Positions 43,429 through 55,342 of a stretch of DNA of 64,000 nt are shown here, in pieces (position 1 is the first letter of the stretch; each line of letters opens with the position of its first letter). Where the stretch lies: positions 248,001-312,000 of the forward strand of contig JAKTNV010000165.1 in NCBI GenBank assembly GCA_022747635.1, given 5' to 3'. This DNA comes from Hetaerina americana (Eukaryota; Arthropoda; Insecta; Odonata; Calopterygidae). The notes under the pieces were generated by a model that worked only from the letters and a program-made list of their open reading frames with translations, ran no database searches and was not told the origin of the DNA. The position numbers and the translations under genes were made by a program.

Positions 43429-43737
43429 TATTGGTGTCAGGTTAGGGGTTGCACGGTTGGACTAGTGATTTATTCAGTGTATGCGACAGTGTCTCATAGA
43501 TTATCATGTGCCCGTGTACCTCTTTAAATCGGAAGTTCCGTATTTTCTCGGACAGGTGGGATATGCTAATCTGTGCTGACCTAACGAATTATTATTTTAA
43601 GACACGTGCTATAACCTCATCGCGATTCTCTGCGCGCAATTAAACTAAGGATCACTTCATCAGGAAACATCAATTAGCCGAAAGAAGGGCCCACCATGCG
43701 TATCGGATACACAAGGAGTATGAAAAAATAAATTAAT
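43429..43737 (+). other. Gypsy-C leader with tRNA-Leu primer site
   Basis: TGGTGTCAGG (43432-43441) is the primer site. The rest is an untranslated leader without a gag start; the element is cut at about 43737 by the RTE-2 fragment. No second LTR is in the window. Confidence 0.7.
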
Positions 43738-44430
43738 TAAGCTTTAGTTTGTCAGTCAGACAAGGAGTTGTAAGGATTGCTGAGTGAATTGGAGATTCAG
43801 TGGGACAGATATGGGATGAGAAACAAAATTAATAAAACCAAGTTTATGCAATTTTCTAGAAAGAAAAAAGCTAAGCTAAACATGAAAATAGGAAGGCAAA
43901 AACTAATGCAGGTAGAATAGTTGACGCATCTCTGAAGCATTTGGACCAATACGGTCATAGTAGTAGGGACGTATGGAGAAGAATTACGCTAGGCACAGGG
44001 GCTTTCATAAGGAGGAGAGAGTTGACGAATGGGACGTTGAGTAAGGATATTAAAAAAAGACTCGTGAAACTTTTGATATGATGTATAGTTATATACGAAA
44101 ATGTGGTCATTGAAGCAGGAAGATAGTCGTGGACTGGAGGCTTTTGACATGTTGGTGTGGAGAAAATGGAGAAGGTGAAATGGACCGAGAAGAAAACCAA
44201 TGAGAAAGTACTTGGTATGATGGGTGAAGAGAGGGGTTGGTTGGGAGAAATCCTATTGAGGCAGTAAAAACGGATGAAGGGCATATTGACCGACAGGGGA
44301 CTGTTTAAGATGGTAATAGAGGGTAGAATGTGAGGCAAGCAAGGAAAGGGAAGGAACAGGATAGGGATGTTGGATGGGTTGAAGGGAGGAAGGAAGTACT
44401 CAGAGCTGAAGAGGGACCTGATGTAGAGGA
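43738..44430 (+). pseudogene. RTE-2 fragment (RT C-terminus)
   Basis: It matches RTE-1 from about 13178 onward (CTTTAGTTTGTCAGTCAG), so it begins just after the ADD motif. Remains of the C-terminal block occur as RGKDTRR-like and LVKLLIW stretches with many shifts. It extends further than RTE-1, to about 44430, giving more of the 3' end. Confidence 0.75.
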
Positions 44431-44589
44431 GAATGCAATATTTTAAGTTTTGTTTGGAGTTATATAATATTTATTTGGTATGATATAGATATGGTACTAT
44501 GATATAGAAATGATGATTATAAAAACGGGGTAAATTTGAGTTATTTGACTTTAAAAAGTTAACTAACAAATCATCATCAACATCAGTAT
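44431..44589. other. AT-rich spacer
   Basis: AT-rich DNA between the RTE-2 end and the antisense RTE-like fragment. Nothing recognised. Confidence 0.3.
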
Positions 44590-45330
44590 AACAATCCTAA
44601 GATTGGTTTACTGCAGGCCCTCCATTCTTTGCTATTAAGTATAATCTCCCATTGATAGGTTTGCTGTTTTACGTTCTTCTTAATTTGCCCTTCCATGTAC
44701 TGGTATTTTGGCCATCCTTGCAGGATCCTTTTTGCTATTCCATGGCTCTGATCTATAGAACGCAATGCTCCACACAAACGTTTTGACCATCTGCTTCCTT
44801 GTTTGCAATCTTATATTCTTTGAACGTAGTAATAGCTTTTTCTCAATGAACGTCCTCTTTGCCTGGGCTATTCTTTGCTTAACGTCGGTCGAACCTCTTC
44901 CATTCCATGTTACTATATTACTGCCCAACAAGTAGAAGAAGGAAGGATTCCACTTGGTCCAGTTTTACTCCTCAATTTGTGATATCTGGATTCAGCTTCT
45001 CTCTTCCACGCGCACAGGGATTTCATTTTCTTCTTGTTGTGCTCATATTATATTCCCCAAGTAGGTGGTCCATAATATTCAGAATTGCTTTCAGGTCCTC
45101 TTGCTTTTTCGTCACTCCTGCCATTTCATCTGCAAACCAGAGCATGTTGATTGCTTCATCATTTATCCTTGGCTCCTTTGACGCCCAATTTTTGTGTTTC
45201 CTTCAATTTGTGTCTTCCATAGATTCATGTGTTGAATATTGCTGGCGAGAGGTTGCATCCTTGAACTTTGTTAAATCAGGTTTCTATTTTCCTTCTGTTT
45301 CCCACTTGCATGGTAGTTACCTCATTAATG
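44590..45330 (-). pseudogene. Second RTE-like family, antisense fragment
   Basis: On the minus strand: GCNLSPAIFN (motif B region), then LWFADEMAGVTKKQEDLK (motif C, with Glu where the second Asp is expected), SNIVTWNGRGSTDVKQRI, then LQTRKQMVKTFVWSIAFY, the RTE C-terminal block. Several stops and shifts. The sequence differs from RTE-1 and represents another family. Confidence 0.75.
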
Positions 45331-46619
45331 TACATTAAACTAGCTATTCAGTGAACATAAATAATGCGCACCATATGTTTTTTGTCAAACTTCTCATCAG
45401 CTTCAATGGTTTGGTTCAGCTTGGATACGACCGATGCCATTCTGATGCTTCCATAGAATCAGGGAAGAATGAAGTTAATGCCGTCAGCATGATGACTCGA
45501 GTTTGTGGTGGGTTTGTGAAAGAAACAAGTGGCAAATTTTTTGTTTGCATTGTGTTTGTCCATTAAGACATGGCCTCATTCTAGATTATTATTATTAGGA
45601 GTTAATTTCATTATTTCCTTGAAAATTGTAACTTAGCACAACAGTCTGATTTACCTAATTTCTCTTAAATTTTTAGTAGTTCTAGGGTTAATTTGTCCAT
45701 AAAGATATGGCCTCATTCGGCTTCCAATAATAATTTCAATGCCCATATTTTCATGAAGAATTTCTAGTCTTTAAGCTATTTTTGGTATCATCATAATTAC
45801 TGATTTGCCCTGTAAAATTAAACCTACATATGTTTTATATCCTTATCATGCTTTGTGTGTGCAAAAATATCAAAATCTAGAAGATGCAAAGGTACGATTC
45901 AGAGCCACTCAAAGACAGGCTAAGCAGGCAGGTTTCATATTAATCATTTACGTTTAAATACTAACAAAACTCAGCATATTGTATGCAGTTATAGCATATA
46001 AAAATGTACTGATGTTGAAAATTCTAAAATACTAGGAATTAATATAGATAGGAAACTTAACAGGGAGACACAAATCAGTCAGATCTGTAATGAACTGATT
46101 AAAGCTCAACTTTCCCATTTCAAATGAGTATCGTTTAACACGTGACCATGTCTTCTTTCCATGTCATTTGATTTACAGTGATGAGTTATGGAGTCATTTC
46201 CCAAAACATATCATACAAATCTTGCTACTACACAAGGGAGATTTTTGCTCCCTTGCTAATACACCACAACGTGATTTCTGCAGACCATTGTTAATTAGCT
46301 GTGGAGTCATGATTGTACACCATGAGGGGTAGAGCAAGTCTAAATAATACTATTTTTTGTGGAATTTCATCAACTTACAGCGCTTTTCATATTGTGGACA
46401 TTCAAATGTAGAACTATCTGTTTTTTTACACTGTTTTTGTAACACTGATTGTTTATTGAGAGATGAGTAAGGTGGAAATGAAATCCTTTGAGTTTGGTGC
46501 ATTCATCAAAATAAATCCAAGAACGCTACATTAAAACTGCTAATTCTTCAAGGAAATTTGACAGAAATTATGATGGGTGCCATTTCATTATGTTTCCACA
46601 TTTTGGTTTACTAAATTCT

Positions 46620-47600
46620 CCATAATCAAAGGACAATTGATGCATGATCGTTCATCATACTTAATGAGAATTTAACAGTTTAAATGAGCGTGCCATTATA
46701 TTGGTGATGTTAAAAATTTTTTAATTATTGTACACTAACACTCAAATTCAAGGAGACTTCTTATTGTCTTACATTGCTCCAATATTTAATTAAATTTTGT
46801 TTCCATTGATTCTGAATTTGTATAAAAATAAACCCGTCTAAATGCATAGTGTACTCAATTAAACTGCATATAATCAACCATTATCGGTTTGCTGTGAAAG
46901 TGAGTACATTAAATGCATTTGAAATATAAAGGTCACACTTGTATCCTTAAAAAATGGCATTTTCAAGAATAAAAGCAATGCCAATCGAACAGAATGTAGA
47001 AGAAGAAATGATTTCAGGTCACAATCACCATAATTAAAAAGGAGTATTTCACAACAGCAAGGGATTTGTGGCGTTAATAGGATTATTTGCGAATTGATTC
47101 AGCATATTAAATAAAATGGTCCCTCACTACAGAACACAATAAAAATCTAATTTTGCGTTAACTACATAAATATCGAATATTCCTATTTATAACCATTGTA
47201 TTTAAACAATCCATTTTGAATGATTTTGACTCAATGTATCGTTTGAACATTGCGCCTGTGGAATAATACTATTTTCTAAACATTATTGACGATGTTTATA
47301 GCTGTCGTTTGACACTTGACTCCCATTCAATTCTACCAAAAACATAGATCTTAACTACTTCAAAAAGGAACATTTACAAATATATTTTCTACAGAGACTG
47401 ATACTGCAGTCAATTCAAGCATAGCCCAAAGCAATTAAAACATGACTATCTCAGCAGCAATTATTATTGTTGTGTATGTAATTAGGTGTTCTCCAAATTT
47501 AAAAGGCATATATCTCACAAAAGATCTCACCCGTCCATTCTTTCCAAAATACATTCACTTTAATTAGCAACCTGAAACAGCATATCCTTGTTTACGCAAA
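46620..47600. repeat. Repeat U, copy 2 (unclassified)
   Basis: Near-identical to 14870-15850. See there for shared motifs. Confidence 0.7.
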
Positions 47601-47736
47601 TGAGAAGCCATACCGTTAAGAATTTGCTCCATGTCATTCAGTTGGAAAGGAAAGCCTATGGTCTGTGAGCGTGTAAAGAATGCTGTTTCTGAAGTACGCA
47701 ATAATGTTTGTTTTGATTCGTTCATTTGGTGACGCT

Positions 47737-47750
47737 GTTGCCGTGGCAAC
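47737..47750. promoter_or_regulatory. X-box-like palindrome, copy 2
   Basis: GTTGCCGTGGCAAC, one base from the ideal RFX palindrome GTTGCCATGGCAAC. Confidence 0.3.
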
Positions 47751-48249
47751 AGTAACAAACAAGTGAAGAATGAAAGGTTTCGAATTAGATTGAGAATAAG
47801 ATCTAATTTTAAAGAGAAATAAAGTATGCTCTATGGATACTATATTTTCGTTTATTAGGTATAAAGATCAAATACTGAAAAGGAAAATCAAATTATTGGA
47901 CATGTGCGGAGACATACAAACGTTTGACTTTCCTTTCTCCACAAATATATAATGGCATTGAAGATGTTTTTCTTTCTTGCAAGCAAGAAAGTCGTTTCAT
48001 GATGTATCCGGGCTTCATGTTGGTAATATAATAAATAAATGAATGAATAAATTTACCATACATGGGAAGGAGTGTAAAAAATACATAAAATATGTAAATA
48101 TATTTAACAATGTGAACCATTGCCTATTAGTGTGAACACCTGGGCTATCTTTGCAGCAATGCAAGTTAATATGTTGTAGTTTCATTGTGGTTCTTTGTCT
48201 TCTTAGTTTCAAAATTTCCGCGTGCTTTGATGGCACTTAAGGTGATGAC

Positions 48250-48291
48250 GCATCGATGTTGCTGACGACCCATCGTCAGCAACATCGATGC
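48250..48291. repeat. Perfect 19-bp hairpin upstream of the PLE RT, copy 2
   Basis: The left arm GCATCGATGTTGCTGACGA (48250-48268) and right arm (48273-48291) pair perfectly around the loop CCCA. Confidence 0.95.
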
Positions 48292-48299
48292 ACCAACCC

Positions 48300-48703
48300 A
48301 CAAGCTAGCGCAATATGTTTCACATGCTCTTCAACTCTTCGCCAGAAAAACTGACTTTTTTGCTAAAACTTCCATGGATTTCATTCACATTATTCGGAAT
48401 GCTGAAGTCCAAGAAGTCAACATACTGGTGAACTTTGATGTCATCTCCTTGTTCACAAATACGCCCATTGATGACTCCATGCTACTCATCAAAAACCTCA
48501 CCTCACAGGGTTTAGCTAAGGATTAACCTGGACCTCGCAAATTCTGCCTCAGGAACTCATACTTCCTTTGGAATGATAAGCACATTGAACATCATGAAAG
48601 TGCAGCCATGGGATCACCCCTCTATTCCGTACTAACCAACATTTTCATTGAGATCTCTCAGCTGAAGGAAATGGTCTTACCCAAAGAAACCAACCCGTAG
48701 TAA
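48300..48703 (+). pseudogene. PLE reverse transcriptase fragment, copy 2
   Basis: The same frame pieces as copy 1: motif A NFDVISLFTNTPIDDSML (with the usual Thr restored relative to copy 1), CLRNSYFLWNDKHIEHHES and AAMGSPLYSVLTNIFIE. It ends with TAG after ETNP like copy 1 and carries the same TAA after GLAKD. Confidence 0.85.
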
Positions 48704-48989
48704 TAGTTGTTGTTTTTGGATGCATCAACCACTGTGTTTGTTTTTGCACCACTTTTTAAAACATTTAAAACCTCAATCCAATTTTGATAAATACGTCAAT
48801 GCATAAAAAACATATAAATACTTAAAAACAAAATTATTTAAAAAAAAAGAAACGGAAACTCAAGTTGTCCGTTCAGGTCAGTTTCCTTTAAAAACTCGGA
48901 AACCTTACCTAAAAAGTTCGGGTCCTCCGCTAAACTATTGCTTAAATTACCTCATATTTTAAAAAAGGTATCTGGCCTTTTATAATTTA

Positions 48990-49330
48990 TTCCGCGACTT
49001 CCACCACAGATAGCAATGCTGAGTCGGTTTTGAGTTTGACCAGGCCTTCTCTTGCTGCTTTGCCAGCTTTTTCAATGCCTGGTATTCCCACATGACCAGC
49101 AGTCCATTTAGAGGATAACTACTTCCCCTTTATCTGCCGGGACCACAGTGTATAATAGATCTCCTGAACCATCAGGTGCATTGATGACAAGACCGATATG
49201 GATTATAGGGAGCTCAATGAGTGCGAACAGATGAAAGAAGAGCCATTACATTCTCTTAAGTCTTTTAGGGCCCTCTTGATAGCTGACAGTTTGGCTGTGA
49301 ATATTCCTGCAAAACATGGTCAGTTATTCC
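48990..49330 (-). pseudogene. Antisense LINE RNase H fragment, copy 2
   Basis: On the minus strand: AGIFTAKLSAIKRALKDL, then SHSLSSL, then KWTAGHVGIPGIEKAGKAAR. This is a clear RNase H of the type carried by I-superfamily LINEs, with one in-frame TAA between. It extends beyond block A copy 1 and may continue to about 49640 as decayed ORF2. Confidence 0.78.
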
Positions 49331-50693
49331 CTCTGGACTACATTGTAGTGAGAGACCACCACGTGGACACATGCGGATTCTAACTTTGGTCCTCTCCTTT
49401 TACTAAGGGTCATTGGCCCTTTCAATAAAGGATCATGGGCATTATTATAAATGCCAGAGGCAGCTGATGGACAGGGGCTTCTAGAGTAAATGAGCTACTG
49501 GGCACCCACCAGCAGATAGATGTTACATCACGTTATCCTGGTAGTACTATTAATGGTTTATGGGGTACATCAAGGGCTAAGGTCATTTTGCACCATTGCC
49601 AAGATGACAAAAATCTCAAATCTATTTTATTTAGGAATTAATAAATAGGAATAAATGTACAAATAAATGTGGGGTGGAATGGCGAGAGGGGGAGGGGGGG
49701 GAGAGAGACCATAAAAGCAGTAATCAACCCGAAGTTCGGTGTGCTAGTCGTGTGGAATGCACACATGAACTGCACAGTTTGGAATCAGTGCCAAATGTAT
49801 AGTTTAGGCAATGTTGGAATTCCTGGAGAAGGAATGAACATGTTTAAAACAGTAGAGCATATCTGATGTCACATCATTGAGCAAAGCATTTAAAATATTT
49901 ACTTTACTCAATTTGGTTTTGTTTTTTCTGTCGAATATCATGTGTATCAATGTGGGTCAATTGCGACATGAGTACAACGTTTTTTATTGTGTTGTGACCA
50001 CCTATTCAGCGTTGTAGAACATCTAATTTCGTTCTCAATAGCATGACAGTATGCTAATTGACACGTAGACATGTGCCGTATTCGTAATAAATCCTATGTA
50101 TTAGGGTGTAAAAATAGTTCTAGAATATTTGAGTAATAAATCTTTACTGAATGTATCCTGAGAGAATTGCATTGTTTGCATCTGTAATGTTTTCGTGAAA
50201 CGTATCATTTTCGCGCGTTAAAACTGTTGTTATTTTGAAACAAGTGAATAACGGAAATAAGACGTGCGTGTGTGTTTCTAGCCTAATACTAATGAAGAAC
50301 GACAGAAATTTCCGCGTAATTGTGCCAAAAGCATGCGTTTTGATATGTTCGTCTTTTGATTTGTTTATGTCATGTAGACCGATGTTTAACGAATCTCTTA
50401 GTTTCAAAACTAAGGGTAAATATAGCTTCGTGAAGCTGTTGAATTCCTTAATGTTAAACTCCCGTCATCAACTTGTCTCTTCGGTAATATTCTTGGGTAT
50501 TTATCAATGTACTTACCCGAAAAAGTACTTAATTAGTACTTGTAGTATTCACTTTTCAGGTTTAAGCTAAGATTCCGTTCTCTCTTCGTTATTTATCCAG
50601 TCGCCCCATTTACTACTGTGATTATTCGGATGGCGGTAAACTGTCCCCATATAATTGTTATTATTATCCGTTCTGCGGTGATCCAAGTGTAAT
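49331..50693. other. Unassigned region with G-rich tract
   Basis: 49331-49640 may be decayed LINE ORF2 on the minus strand, upstream of RNase H, but no motif is certain. A G/A-rich tract lies at 49682-49709. The rest shows no gene or repeat I can recognise. Confidence 0.35.
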
Positions 50694-51003
50694 CAAAGCA
50701 CGCGGAAATTTGGAAACAAAGAAGAAATCGATCCAGAATGGAGCTACGAGGTATTAACTTGCATTGCTGGAAAGATAGCCCAGGCGTGTACACTAATAGG
50801 CAATGGTTCGCATTCTTAAATATAATTACATATTTTACGTATTTTATATACTCCTTCTCATGTATGGTTATTTATTCATTCACTTATTTATTAAATTATA
50901 TTACCAAAACGAAGCCTAGATACATCATGAAACGACTTTCTTGTTTGCAAGAAAGAAAAACATCTTCAAATGTCAGCATATATTTGTGGAGAAAGGAAAC
51001 TAC
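50694..51003 (+). repeat. Inverted, diverged copy of a block A segment
   Basis: About 310 bases match the reverse complement of 16190-16490 (for example GATAGCCCAGGCGTGTACAC). It is the only part of block A found in inverse orientation here, so this segment is probably a repeat of its own. Confidence 0.75.
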
Positions 51004-52052
51004 CTTTGCTCTAAATCGCACCTTTGCATCTTTGTGCATTGTGTCCATAATGGACACTTCTTTCATTCAATCCCAACCCTTTTCTTTCCGTTTTCTGGCT
51101 TACTTAACAATCTGCCCATCAATCACAGTCTTCAATATTCTCAAGAGAACTCAAAAGCAATGGACAATAATCGTCCCATGTTGCGAATATAAATTCATTA
51201 ATGCCGTTGACTCAACTTTAGAATTGTTGAAACTTAAATTTTCACATTGAGTAAAAACGGTATAAAAATCAGGTGCATTAAAACTTCTTGAATTAACTCT
51301 TAAGTCTCATGTTTAGATTGTTTTGTTGGACGATTTTGACAAATGACTACTGCATATCAATTCGTTTGTCGATGCTATTTCTGGGATGCCATAATGCCAT
51401 GGCATCTGCAGCCAGACACTCAACTGGCATCAATGATACCTTTAAAGAAATAACCTCCGATGTCATTTCACAGAGCCAAGGACAGTTTATGGCTAAAAAT
51501 ATTGCCCGATTTATAGTCAAAAAAATTTTGATGCAGCACTATAATTTAGCTATTCTGCTCTTCGGAATAATAAATCTGTCCACTGTAGGGACATCCCGAG
51601 TCTTGATCAAAAAATACTGTCGTTCTGCCCCCTAATAGTTGTGGTAATAATGTGTTCTACAGCTTTACCTGAAATTAATGTCAATTAGATTGTCCTGTAA
51701 TTGCTGCGTAATTTCCTGTGCCAACTAAATAAAGCGTTATGTTCCCAACTTCACAATCTTTGTGTAACTTGGCTCCGCCAAATATTTGATTTCCCTGTGA
51801 GTTTGTGAAAGTGCAAGTTTCCCCTGTTCACATAGATATCAGAGTACTTGAAGTACAAATGCATGAAGTACAAATGATGGAATCCAAATAAGATCCGTTT
51901 TTTTGTTATTTAAAGGAAGACAATTTCCATGGCTTTGCGGCGTCTACCTGATTATCAAAAAAACACGTCAAGTAATTGTCACACATGAATTCTTGCTCCT
52001 ATCTACGGTGTTGACGTACAAGTGGGGTTGGCAGTCGGCACCATGAAAGGAA
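51004..52052. other. Unassigned region
   Basis: No recognised gene. An open frame at 51309-51635 has no known motif, and its reading is not supported by a second copy. Confidence 0.35.
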
Positions 52053-52330
52053 ATGCGCATACAGACGACACCGGTTTTTCCCGGGAAAGCATATTTTGTC
52101 TGCCTTTAACAACGAGATTAGGAATTTTCCCTTTGTTCTTTCCTGAGGAGTTTTATGCAGGGGGTGGGTACCAAAGAGGACCTTTGGAGGAATGCGCATA
52201 CAGACGACACCGGTTTTTCCCGGGAAAGCATATTTTGTCTGCCTTTAACAACGAGATTAGGAATTTTCCCTTTGTTCTTTCCTGAGGAGTTTTATGCAGG
52301 GGGTGGGTACCAAAGAGGACCTTTGGAGGA
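52053..52330. repeat. 139-bp perfect tandem duplication
   Basis: Two adjacent units (52053-52191 and 52192-52330) with no visible difference, beginning ATGCGCATACAGACGAC. The lack of changes points to a recent event. Confidence 0.95.
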
Positions 52331-52454
52331 ATTGGGAACCTTTGGGGATTCCTTTGTTTCCCTCCCCCAGCCGTACGTGCTTAAAAAGGATAAAGAAAAT
52401 CATTTCATTTCAAGGAAAGCTTTCATCCATTTTCTCCCCTCTTCCAACTTTGTA

Positions 52455-52830
52455 ATCATCTCATCCTAGATCCATGGTTTCCTAGTCCTTTTAGCGTTAA
52501 CGATTCCAATAGTGCCTTTTGCGACTTTCAATAACCCTTTCATGATAGTTTCACATTTTTCTTCGATATTACTTAGCCTTTACTATCCTCCATGATTTCC
52601 TCTGCCGCCTGTTGTTACTCCTTCCTTTTCAAACCATTTACTGCTTCTACATTCCATTTTCTAACTTGCCGCCCCTGCCTTATCTTTTTGAAATGCGCGC
52701 TACATTTCATAACAACTAAATTGTGGTCACAGTCCACATCCGCCCCCGGGTAGCTGTGCGAATTAACACACTGTTCCTAAACCTGTGTCTTCCCAGGATA
52801 TAATCTAGCTGATAACTTTCTGAGTCACCT
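52455..52830 (-). pseudogene. RTE-3 fragment (endonuclease end)
   Basis: The minus strand matches 2154-2545 of RTE-1: the region around QLDYI and DHNLVV, then the spacer to KPWI. It carries stops and small indels. Both ends are truncated; the right end is where the satellite begins. Confidence 0.85.
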
Positions 52831-52837
52831 GGCATAC

Positions 52838-53860
52838 TTCCGCTTCTCAGAATACACTGGGAGAATGAAACGACTTAAAACTTGCGCATGCGTGTAGTGG
52901 AATAATGTTACTTCCACATGCCAAGACTAGGAGTGCTTCTGAAAGTCATTTTGTTCGTAGAACTAGGACACGTCTCCAAACTTCCGCTTCTCAAAATACC
53001 TTGGATGAATAAAACGATATCAGAACTGCGCATGCGTGTTGGAGGGTAATGTTACTTCCATATGACAAGACAAAAAGTGCTTCTGAAGGACATTTTCTTT
53101 GTATTACAAGAACATGTCTCCATACTTCCCCTCCTCAAAATACACTGGTTGAATATAAATTACAACGACCTCAAACCTGGGCTGGCGTGTTTGGGCGAAT
53201 GTTACTTTCTGGTGCCCAGACCAGGAGTTATTCTAACCGTCATGTTTTTGTAATACTACAACCAGTCTCCATACTTCTGCTTCTCAAAGAACACTAGATG
53301 AACACTGCATAGACCTCAAATCTGGGCATGCGTAATGTGTGGGAATGTTACTTCCACGATTGAAGACCAAGAGTGCATTTACAGGTCATTCATTTTCCAG
53401 AATTAGAACACGTCTCCATACTTCCGCTTCTCAAAACCATCTGGAAGTATGCAACGACCTCAACCCTGGGCATGCGTGTTGGAGGGGAAAGTTACTTCTA
53501 TATGCCAAGACTAAAAGTGATTCTGAAGGGCATTTTGCTTGTAGTACTAGAACACATCTCCAAACTTCCGCTTCTCAAAATACACCAAATGAACGCAACG
53601 CTCTCATACCTTCGCATACCTCGGAATGTTACTTCCAAGAGCCTAGAGACCAGGATTGCTTATGGAGGTCATTTGGTTTTTTTAACCTAGAACATGTCTC
53701 CATACTTTATCCGCTTCTCGAAATATACTGTATGAATAGTTTAACGACCTCAAACCTTAGCATGCCTGTTGAGAGGTAATGCAGCTTCCACATGTCTACT
53801 GACCAGGAGTGCTTCTAGAGGTAATTTTGTTTGCATAGTCTACAAGCACGTGTGTGGATT
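52838..53860. repeat. 144-bp satellite, about seven degenerate copies
   Basis: The motif CTTCCGCTTCTCAAAATAC recurs at 52838, 52981, 53125, 53274, 53421, 53565 and 53705, spacing 140-149. A second landmark is GCATGCGT in most units. Units differ from each other by roughly one base in four. Confidence 0.85.
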
Positions 53861-54531
53861 TTGGTTTTCAGCCAAACCTCGTGCCTTCAATATTTATTTT
53901 TTTATATAATTCTTTACACAGACGATTAATTCAGAATTTAAATAAAATAGGAAACTGGGCATTGAGAGGATGTGTAAAATCCCAGATATTATGAATAAAA
54001 AAGGGATTGGACCGAGGAGCTGGAAGTGATTGAATCATCATATAAAGTGACCACTATTCTCATGCATAATGTGATAGCGTGACTTAGTGATTACCGTACC
54101 CATCATTCAAAATGCCGCCAGGTTAGTATATGGTTGCGATTTTAGGACTTCATACAACTGTAAGTAGTTATTAATATTATGTAGGAACGAATGAAACAGT
54201 TTTGGTTTCATTTCATTAAGAATACGATGAAAATTTTTTTAAACATTAATTAATAGGACTTGTATCATGTCAAATTTCAGGAACTCTAACATTTCTTCCT
54301 GTTGAATGTTAGTTAATGTGACACATTTAGATATAACTGTCTACTGAGCTGTATGTTCAGAAAATTACGGGAAATGTTTTTTTTTCGCGGATTTGGACAG
54401 TCCGATAGTCAAGATTTTGTTTTTATTATGTTGGTATGCATGCCAATTTAAGAATGATGAAATTTTTACTCGTGTTCAATGGTTTAATATTTGTCTATGT
54501 GGCAGACGCTAAGATAGGACGGACGGTGAGA

Positions 54532-54539
<8 letters not shown>
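53861..54539. other. Unassigned AT-rich DNA
   Basis: Between the satellite and the (AT)n tract. I see no gene, and no copy elsewhere in the window. Confidence 0.35.

Positions 54540-54623
<84 letters not shown>
54540..54623. repeat. (AT)n microsatellite
   Basis: About 41 AT units, directly followed by the 3' end of the antisense PLE-2. Confidence 0.98.
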
Positions 54624-54624
<1 letters not shown>

Positions 54625-55317
54625 CGATTGTACGGAAAGTTTTCCACGAGCGGCACAGTAATGGGCAAAAGGCTGGTCGAATGAAAGGTTGTGGGAGTTG
54701 GCGTGTGAAGGGATAGGAAGAGAAGAGAGTGAGGCAGAATTGCAGGAGTACCGGTGATTATTCATTCAAATAGATAAGGGGGTACTGCATTTGCCTCTGT
54801 CAAAGGAAGTGCAATGTTTGCATGAAGAAATATAAATTATGTTTTTTGATAGGCAATTAGTGTGGGAACGTGGTGAGGGGGCAATGAGAGAATATAGGGA
54901 GTGGGGAGTATACCTAATAAGAAGACAGGTTTTACATCGGGGATGGTTGCAAGTAGGGGAAATATCAGGAAATTTGTCACGGGGGGGGGGGGTGCCAAAG
55001 GGTTGGTGGATCTAAGAAGGTTTTTGAGATTGGCGGGTCGTCTCTTTGCATGACATGGGCATTGGGGTAGTAAGGATAAGTTCGCGTCATTGTCATGTCA
55101 AATAGGAGATCGTTCTTCAAGAAAGGTTTTCAGTCTGTGTGATCCGGGGAAATAGGTGGCGCAAAGGTTGAGTCCTGCGTCAAATGTGAGCTTGTTATTG
55201 TGTGGTGTGTGTGGTCGGGTGGAGTGGCGCATTTTATTTTTTAGTAGTTTCCTGGGTAACCGTATTTGAGGAGTGCAAGATGTAGATTGTCAAGGTATTT
55301 TTTGAGAGTGGCTGTTG
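54624..55317 (-). pseudogene. PLE-2: linker and GIY-YIG region of a second Penelope-like element
   Basis: On the minus strand, in order: KKYLDNLHLALLKYGYP (thumb/linker), KRRPANLKNLLRSTN and CNHPRCKTCLLI (Cys motif before the nuclease), TNCLSKNIIYISSCKHC (GIY-like strand), then MNNHRYSCN and PSHANSHNLSFDQPF. The YIG motif is not intact. Frameshifts divide the parts. The 3' end touches (AT)n, and the 5' side touches the Gypsy-B LTR remnant at 55318. It is a different family from the PLE at 19032. Confidence 0.75.
54981..54992. repeat. G homopolymer of 12
   Basis: A run of 12 G within PLE-2 (poly-Pro codons on the minus strand). It is a likely source of the local frameshift. Confidence 0.95.
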
Positions 55318-55342
55318 TGTCGCCAACCACGCGACATTATTC

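Larger units (their letters stand above)
45577..49310. repeat. Block A, copy 2
   Basis: It matches 13837-17773 base by base apart from small changes and a 265-base deletion (junction about 48990). It contains the same parts: non-coding DNA, repeat U (46620-47600), X-box-like palindrome, hairpin, PLE RT fragment and antisense RNase H. Its left neighbour is different (45330-45576 unassigned), so the copied unit starts near CTAGATTATTATTA. Confidence 0.85.

Noticed and set aside
51309..51635. 108-codon plus-strand frame
   Set aside because: No recognisable domain, single copy and AT-rich composition; not enough to call a gene.
52838..53860. CRISPR-like array
   Set aside because: Units are degenerate end to end, have no short constant repeat with unique spacers, and the DNA is eukaryotic.
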